A stretch of DNA of 64,000 nucleotides, taken from the NCBI RefSeq assembly GCF_041381155.1, contig NC_091135.1:52465997-52529996 (forward strand), given 5' to 3'. This document shows positions 56,697 to 64,000 of this stretch, in pieces. The stretch comes from Argopecten irradians (taxonomy: Eukaryota > Mollusca > Bivalvia > Pectinida > Pectinidae). Made by a program: the position numbers and the translations under genes. The notes under the pieces are model-generated. The model worked only from the letters and a program-made list of their open reading frames with translations. It ran no database searches and was not told the DNA's origin. Position 1 is the stretch's first letter. Each line of letters starts with the position of its first letter.

Positions 56697-59600
56697 TTAA
56701 ACGGCATCAGAGTAAGCAGCTACAGTTTCCCATTCTTCTGCTGTAAGCCCACTCTTCAGCGTTCGTCTCACTGTAACAGGACAAGTACAGATTAGTCATG
56801 ACAATCTCCAGGTCAGATTCCTATATAAAACAGTGATACATCAGGTGACACGAGGAGACAGTATACACACAATAGGCTCACAAGACATTTAAATCAAGAC
56901 AGCAGTCTATATAAAGTACGAACCATATCCACAGTCTATGATACCCTCCACAGTAGAGACTAGAATATTCAACAGAAACTTCAAATATAACATTAAATTT
57001 TTTGCCTGCTTTGGTATTCAATACCCTTGATAATAAGATGTACTGAAGTAGAAGATTTTAGGAGGGTTTCATTAACTATGAAAATGGCATAATGTAGATA
57101 TATAATTTGTCTAACTTTTTAACTAACATTACATAATAGATAAATATTTCATGATACAAACTGTACTTCTAAATCATTCAGTAAGGGGACACTACTTGGT
57201 AACTATATTGCACAATTGGTGACCACAACTGGGAATATGTATTTAAATATAGCAAGAATACAAGAACATCTATATCCTCTGGTGATCAGACATACACTAT
57301 TATATATGTGTGTGATATATCATAAATCTATCATCAACAAAAGTCATCACATGTCAAATATTCTCAAGTATTTCTTCATTTCTAACTATTTGGAATAAAG
57401 AGAAAAACATTCCAGGCTAAAACCTACGCAAACAAGGGGAGAGCACTCTAAAATAAGGACTAGAATTTTCATGTATTTCTTGCATTCACCCTATATCTAT
57501 TCATTTCTTTTCATATTTCAGAGTTATCTTTTCTTATAGACAGGTTTTAAATTGTGATGTCATCAGTTTGTGTGAGAAAGTTGTGATTGCTCAGAAAGTG
57601 GTGACAACTTGTATAAATCAATGTTCTAAGAATACCATCTATTATCAAGAACAGATAACTCCATAAAATAAGAAAATCAAATCAGATGACAATTCTAGAC
57701 TGCTAGAGCATGGGCTGTTCATAATACTACCTGGTACATGCTAATCTTCACAACATGTCAACTCTTTGTTACACCATCTTTATGATATGTATTGTGAATG
57801 CAATAAAATATCATGTATAATTTCAGCATTCCAGTATATAGATACATGTATATAATACATACCGGTACATAAATATTGAATAAAAAGACTTCTTTCTTTT
57901 TAATTATTTTGTTCATTATTTATAGATCTGTTTCTGATTTTACATAATTATTTCAAAGAGAAAAGAATTTAATATTGTGAAGATTTATGGAAAACTATGA
58001 TCTACAAAAATAAAATTAATTTTTGCGTTGTGCAATTACTTTTCATTTTAACCTAATAGACATTGAAGGCCACAATTTACAACAACAAAGCCACACATTG
58101 AATTTTCACATTAACTTTTAAAGTTAAAATGCAAGTATTATATATCTACTTCATATAAAGAGTTCTAATCCAAACGACCATGCTTAAAAATAAAAATAAA
58201 ATCAACTGAACAAAATTTGATAACTTAAACAATTGAACCCCATTCACTTGCATTCACAAACCGACATGCCAGCATATACATATCTAAAACAATTGTGTTA
58301 GCAGCTGTGCAATGTCACTTTCTTGTAAAGTTTGTGCCTTTTAAGATGTAAATTTTGCTTTAACTTTTGAAAATATATAATCAAATTATTCTTCAAATTT
58401 TGTTTGGGTAAAATATGGATTTAAATAAGATCTTTGTTGCCATCAATTTAGAACTACAAGAAAGATGTATTGACAATCGATACACTGTATCAGATTGTTT
58501 TTCTATTGTGAGAAAACACATCTTTGTCAGTCGTGAAATGGAACACCACTTCTGTAATGAGTGTGAATATCACAGGAAATAACACTGTGGAATGTGATGC
58601 TCTAGTGTTTTATTTCTAAACAAATTAATGATCTTGGTCAGTAATTTGGTGGTCGCAGGAAAAGATTTAACACATGATAGTGTCTGATAACATACATTTT
58701 TCTTAGATCTGTAAATAATTTTGCGCAATTTTAAATCTTTATTTTTTAAGTTAATGACTTTGTTTAAATTTTAATCTTAAATATGCCATGAGACATTTTT
58801 TGTGTTGAACAGAAACTCCAAGGGTAGAATGGAATCATTCCTTGCATAAATGAAACAAGGAAAGAATTCTAAGAAAAATATTGGAAGAATTTAGGAAAGG
58901 ACATTTGGTTGACAGTACACACCAAATCTAGGAGATGCCACAGCACAGGGGAGGTAACTCCACAACAGCGTTTACTTACTGGATTAATTCTACTGTGATT
59001 ATCGGTGTTCTATGTTTTTAGACTTTACTTTTGCTGAATTCAGACAAAACAATCATTGAAAGTAATTTACTAATCAAACAATTACAAATAATTAAGAAAT
59101 CGTCCTATGAAATCATGATAAAATTGATTCATACAAATGAAATCATCTTGGAAAGGTGGTGGAAATTTTACTTATTCATACCTGAAAACTTATTTAAAGT
59201 CTTCTAATTTTGAAGGCTGGAAAAGTTCATTATGAAATTGCAGGGGTCAATATGGCCAGATATTTGATAATCTCTAAGCTCAAGAACATCTATCTCTAGA
59301 TTGAAAAGATAAGCTGATTTCTCTCTCAGCAAGATCAGCCACTATCTAATAAATATGGTGGATAATTTAGATATGACTAAATCACATCATCACAATCTAG
59401 CCCCAAGACAAGACATTTGCTTGTCCAGATAAAAAGCCACACCTACAATTAGCAGAAATCATTAATTGGCCAAAACAGGGGCAGTGCTACAAGTACCGAG
59501 ACTGGTGACACCATGGTACATGTACCAGGATTTAATGGAGAGGGTGGCCTAATTTTCTCTCGCCTCTATGGCGATGAGCTGTGCGTCTAATGTTAGTAAA

Positions 59601-62243
59601 TACTATACAAAACATTACTCAACATAGAGATATGAAATGTCTAAAAATGCAAAAACTGAATAGAAACAAATAATGAAAAGGCTGTCTGAGCGACGAACAC
59701 ATTGACAGTGTAACATAGGGACTGCGAGTACTGATATAGGTAAAGTACAAAGTGAATGCTGCAACAACCAACACACAGATCTTTACCTATCAACAACCAA
59801 CACACAGATCTTTACCTATCAATAGTGATCAGTATCACTATCCCAAAATGCTGAAACAGATGCCAAACCAAGTGGTTAAGTAACGCAAAATTGGCAGTGC
59901 TAATTACTACGGCTATAGTATATCTGACGGGGCTGACACATGATACAATAGGTGATGTGGAGTACGGTCAGGTGACAAAATACAGCTAGATTCTCCAGTG
60001 ATACAATAGGTAACAAAGTGCTAATTAAAATAATTGGTCCATGAGGTGGAAAATAATTTAGGAGAAAACATGTCTTCTGTGTCAAACACCAAATTTCCAT
60101 GTGAATATAATATAATGGAAAATACCCAATATCTACAAATCTTCTTTTTTATGAATGGAATGAATGACAATTAGATAAAATATTTTGATACTAGAAAACT
60201 AAGAGATAAAAAAATACAATATTTTTACTTGATTGGTGACATTTAATTTCTACGATATTTGAAGAGAAATTCTTGACATTCTATGAACCGCAATAAAGGC
60301 TTGATTGAAGAAAGAGAGAGAGAGAGGATTTAAAAGAGAAGGGGGAGAGGACCACTGACAGAACAGTCTATTTTTTTGATGTCTTTATGGTGAGTAACAG
60401 TTGATATCACAGCCTGAAAATGGATGGGGTTTGCAGTATCTAACACATAATAGAACAGCCTACAGTTTGGTGTGTTTTGGGTAAGAAACACTCAATAGAA
60501 CAGCCTACAGTTTGATGTTTTGGGTAAGTGACACTCAATAGAACAGCTTACATTTGTATTTGTTTGGGGAAACAATCACAATGGGTACCAAAATAAAATT
60601 AAACATCTACTAAACATTTAACGGTCAGACAGTAAGATTGAATATTAAGGGGGTTATAAAACGTTATTTTTGTTAGAGGTGTTTAGGGGTAGGGGGATTA
60701 GGAAGGGGCACCTGTAATATAAGTCATTAATAACACAATAACATCTAGTACGATATTCCAGGTGGTTACGAAGAGTGGCACGGAATCCTTTCATCAACTC
60801 AAAATAAATGTTATGGTGTATCCACAAGAAAATAATGTTTTACCATCAGCTTTTATCTGAAGATTTTGTGAAGTAAAATGTGTACCAACATTCCCCTTAC
60901 GAGCAGCAGACAGCACAAACTTAATATCAGCTGACGGTATAACATTCATAAATCTTAGTCATGGAGAAGCTTAAATCCGTAACCAATTGAACCATGCAAT
61001 ATATTTTGAACATAACCTGCTCTGTCATCACAATAATTCTAATCACATCAAAGTCTGTTCTGGATTTATCCATCATTTCTAAAAATTTCATCTATTTTCC
61101 AGTTTTGATAATTCATTGAAAATTTTCAACTCCGAAAGTTGTGAAAGAATGATTGTGAAACAGTTTTATTAAAGCTGGAAAAATTTGTATTTCCAATGCT
61201 GAAAAATCACAGAAACCATCAACCAAATGCAATATAAGATTTTTCAGCAAGATAGGACTAGTTACAACCTGGTATTACATATTTATTAAAAAAAAAAAAA
61301 AATGTAAATAAAAACACCATTATTGTTTTTGAAAGCATAATTCTATGTCCAATTCTACATTTAAAACAATATTGCATTTGGTTTATTAGTATATAACCAA
61401 TAATAATCAATAGTAATTAATGTTGATTTGATGCATACATAACATATAACGTAACAGCTTTTGATTGTAATTAATTAAAAGCACGGCAAACAGGTATATA
61501 ACAGGCCAGAAATAACGGCCGGGTCGTAGGGACAATCAGACAATAGTATAATTGGTTTTTACCGATAGTTTACCTGTCTGCAACCGCGTGTAAACCTAAT
61601 ACCTCGTGTCTATTCTTGGCGTCACTGGAATTATGGGTAAAACAATGTCATCGTCTCATCAACATATTATCCACACCCTGTTTGTGTCACAGCCTTGGAA
61701 GGCCAAAATTGTTCCATGCATATACATTTCTGTGAAATCTTTTTGTTTGACTTAAAGCTCCGATTAGAGAAAACAGTATCTTACAAAATGTAAATCTATT
61801 ATTTTTTAGCAAAATCAATCACTCAATTTCCAAAGTCAATATTGGAAATTACAAAATGACATGAAATTTTACCAATATAAAATAATTTTCTTCTAAAGAT
61901 GATTATGAAAAGATATTGAGAGATTAATTTTGCTAAAGGATAGATTTACAGAATACATGAATGTTACTAGAGACAGATATCACATGTACATCAGTTTCTG
62001 AGTTTATTCACCACCACAAAAGTTACAACACAATATCAACCACCAATAAATATCTCAAATTGATCCCCCTTTAATACCTACATGATTTACGATGTTTACT
62101 GGACCGCTTTCGTTCCCTGTTGGGCCTACTTGAGGGCGCTGCTGCCGTTCGTACACATGCTTCGAGAATTTCATCATCTCCTGTGTCATACATTTCTGAG
62201 TCAGTTGTTACACAGCCTCGCGATGACTGGGATTTGGAATCAA
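56697..62243 (-). CDS. Unidentified gene, two C-terminal exons (5' part beyond right edge)
   Basis: Exon 62082-62243 (acceptor TTGACAG, donor GTAGGT) begins and ends in phase 1. It encodes DSKSQSSRGCVTTDSEMYD, TGDDEILEACVRTAAAP, then SSRPNRERKRSSKHRKS. Exon 56697-56770 (acceptor CTGTTACAG, stop TAA at 56697-56699) accepts phase 1 and encodes LRRTLKSGLTAEEWETVAAY then SDAV. Joined, they give a low-complexity acidic segment, a basic stretch and a short conserved-looking C-terminus. I do not recognise the family. The intervening 5.3-kb intron might hide further exons. Codon use and splice signals make these exons likely real, but the linkage is inferred from phase only. Confidence 0.5.
56771..62081. 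other. Large intron of the unidentified minus-strand gene
   Basis: AT-rich, containing two 29-bp direct repeats (CAACAACCAACACACAGATC..., about 59763-59822), a GA microsatellite (60309-60326) and three diverged copies of AATAGAACAGCCTACAGTTT (60450-60560). No confident exon or RNA gene seen. Confidence 0.45.
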
Positions 62244-62457
62244 CTGTCAACAAAATAATCAACATTTTCTATCTCATGCCATCTACAGGAATTTCTAAAC
62301 TCTACTTTCAAAAGCTTTCAATTTTGTTTCTAAGCTGAAACCATTGTCTAGTAATTAATCAAATGATAATGACAGAAATGAAGTTTAATCAAAATGGTAA
62401 AACAAGTAGGACCTTATTCTTGTTTGTAGTAAGACAAAGTTCAACTCTGTAAATCAA

Positions 62458-64000
62458 CATCCAGAACAACAAAGACACTGTCTCATGTGGCTTAGTGATA
62501 TAGATTGTCATTGGTCTATTATCCAGAACAACACAGACACTGTCTCATGTGGCTTAGTGATATAGATTGTCATTGGTCTATTATCCAGAACAACACAGAC
62601 ACTGTCTCATGTGGCTTAGTGATATAGATTGTCATTGGTCTATTATCCAGAACAACACAGACACTGTCTCATGTGGCTTAGTGATATAGATTGTCATTGG
62701 TCTATTATCCAGAACAACACAGACACTGTCTCATGTGGCTTAGTGATATAGATTGTCATTGGTCTATTATCCAGAACAACACAGACACTGTCTCATGTGG
62801 CTTAGTGATATAGATTGTCATTGGTCTATTATCCAGAACAACACAGACACTGTCTCATGTGGCTTAGTGATATAGATTGTCATTGGTCTATTATCCAGAA
62901 CAACACAGACACTGTCTCATGTGGCTTAGTGACATAGATTGTCATTGGTCTATTATCCAGAACAACACAGACACTGTCTCATGTGGCTTAGTGATATAGA
63001 TTGTCATTGGTCTATTATCCAGAACAACACAGACACTGTCTCATGTGGCTTAGTGATATAGATTGACATTGGGCTATTATCTAGAACAACACAGACACTG
63101 TCTCATGATCATGTGGCTTAGTGATATAGATTGTCATTGGGCTATTATCCAGAACAACACAGACACTGTCTCATGTGGCTTAGTGATATAGATTGTCATT
63201 GGTCTATTATCCAGAACAACACAGACACTGTCTCATGTGGCTTAGTGATATAGATTGTCATTGGTCTATTATCCAGAACAACACAGACACTGTCTCATGT
63301 GGCTTAGTGATATAGATTGTCATTGGTCTATTATCCAGAACAACACAGACACTGTCTCATGTGGCTTAGTGATATTGGTTGTCATTGGTCTATTATCCAG
63401 AACAACACAGACACTGTCTCATGTGGCTTAGTGATATAGACTGTCATTGGTCTATTATCCAGAACAACACAGACACTATCTCATGTGGCTTAGTGATATA
63501 GATTGTCATTGGTCTATTATCCAGAACAACACAGCCACTATCTCATGTGGCTTAGTGATATAGATTGTCATTGGTCTATTATCCAGAACAACACAGACAC
63601 TGTCTCATGTGGCTTAGTGATATAGATTGTCATTGGTCTATTATCCAGAACAACACAGACACTGTCTCATGATCATGTGGCTTAGTGATATAGATTGTCA
63701 TTGGTCTATTATCCAGAACAACACAGACACTATCTCATGTGGCTTAGTGATATAGATTGTCATTGGTCTATTATCCAGAACAACACAGACACTGTCTCAT
63801 GTGGCTTAGTGATATAGATTGTCATTGGTCTATTATCCAGAACAACACAGACACTGTCTCATGATCATGTGGCTTAGTGATATAGATTGTCATTGGTCTA
63901 TCATCCAGAACAACACAGACACTGTCTCATGTGGCTTAGTGATATAGATTGTCATTGGTCTATTATCCAGAACAACACAGATACTATCTCATGTGGCTTA
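62458..64000. repeat. 62-bp satellite array, continuing past the window end
   Basis: About 25 head-to-tail units of exactly 62 bp (ATCCAGAACAACACAGACAC, TGTCTCATGTGGCTTAGTGA, TATAGATTGTCATTGGTCTA, TT), over 95% alike. Three units carry an extra 6 bp making CATGATCATG (near 63105, 63670 and 63862). Unit edges contain AGACACTGTCT, a dyad. Lies immediately 5' of exon 62082-62243 of the minus-strand gene and is therefore probably intronic. Confidence 0.97.

Noticed and set aside
59535-59590. Possible alternative last exon (AQLIAIEAREN) on the minus strand
   Set aside because: Phase-compatible with exon 62082-62243, but very short and without other support.
61574-61624. Possible 51-bp minus-strand exon (DAKNRHEVLGLHAVADR)
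   Set aside because: Good splice sites, but its phase creates a stop when joined to the upstream exon at 62082-62243.
62458-64000. 62-bp repeats as a CRISPR-like or regulatory array
   Set aside because: No spacers; simple satellite units.

Overview
This is eukaryotic nuclear DNA: AT-rich, with split genes carrying consensus GT/AG splice sites and dense non-autonomous DNA transposons, SINE-like and tandem repeats. The recurring motif AAGAGGCCCATGGGCCT and a tRNA-related SINE resemble repeats I remember from bivalve molluscs, so a bivalve is my best guess (inference, moderate confidence). Three host genes are recognisable: PRPF4B (pre-mRNA splicing kinase PRP4), GABARAPL2 (ATG8-family autophagy modifier) and ADAT1 (tRNA adenosine deaminase 1). 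A fourth, unidentified gene is represented by its two C-terminal exons. LAYOUT. PRPF4B (minus) and GABARAPL2 (plus) are head to head, 226 bp apart, and this pair occurs twice. Copy A: PRPF4B exons 1-6 at 2375-9109 (the gene runs off the left edge) and GABARAPL2 at 9336-15266. Copy B: PRPF4B exons 1-6 at 26801-34029 and GABARAPL2 at 34256-43023. The copies are near identical in exons, introns and promoter, but B carries a 161-bp extra repeat unit, a 324-bp MITE and a 2.85-kb Mutator-like transposon that A lacks. At 15408/15409 copy A's GABARAPL2 3'UTR joins directly to the inside of a PRPF4B kinase exon on the opposite strand. The next 3.3 kb holds kinase-domain exons belonging to copy B, with many frame disruptions, mostly single-base changes in homopolymers. 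The arrangement is either a recent ~27.7-kb tandem duplication or two haplotypes joined end to end in the assembly. The sequence alone does not decide, though disruptions clustered next to the junction favour a sequence or assembly problem there. BETWEEN THE COPIES (18.7-26.8 kb, inside PRPF4B copy B) lie a 4.3-kb array of a 32-bp minisatellite built around ACTGATCAGT, then three DNA transposons nested inside one another. RIGHT PART. After GABARAPL2 copy B and its 3'UTR (AATAAA at 44325) comes a SINE-bearing intergenic stretch, then a complete nine-exon ADAT1 gene at 46865-53621 encoding 535 residues. ADAT1 is tail to tail with the unidentified minus-strand gene (56697-62243, continuing off the right edge), and a CTCF-like motif lies between them. 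The window ends in a 62-bp satellite array of about 25 units that runs past the edge. GABARAPL2 and ADAT1 are, from memory, also neighbours on human chromosome 16q23, so this linkage may be ancient. I saw no CRISPR array, prokaryotic operon, retroviral element or credible new biochemical system. The most informative signals are the duplication junction, the symmetrical ETS/CRE promoter dyad, the palindromic minisatellite and the nested, copy-specific transposons.
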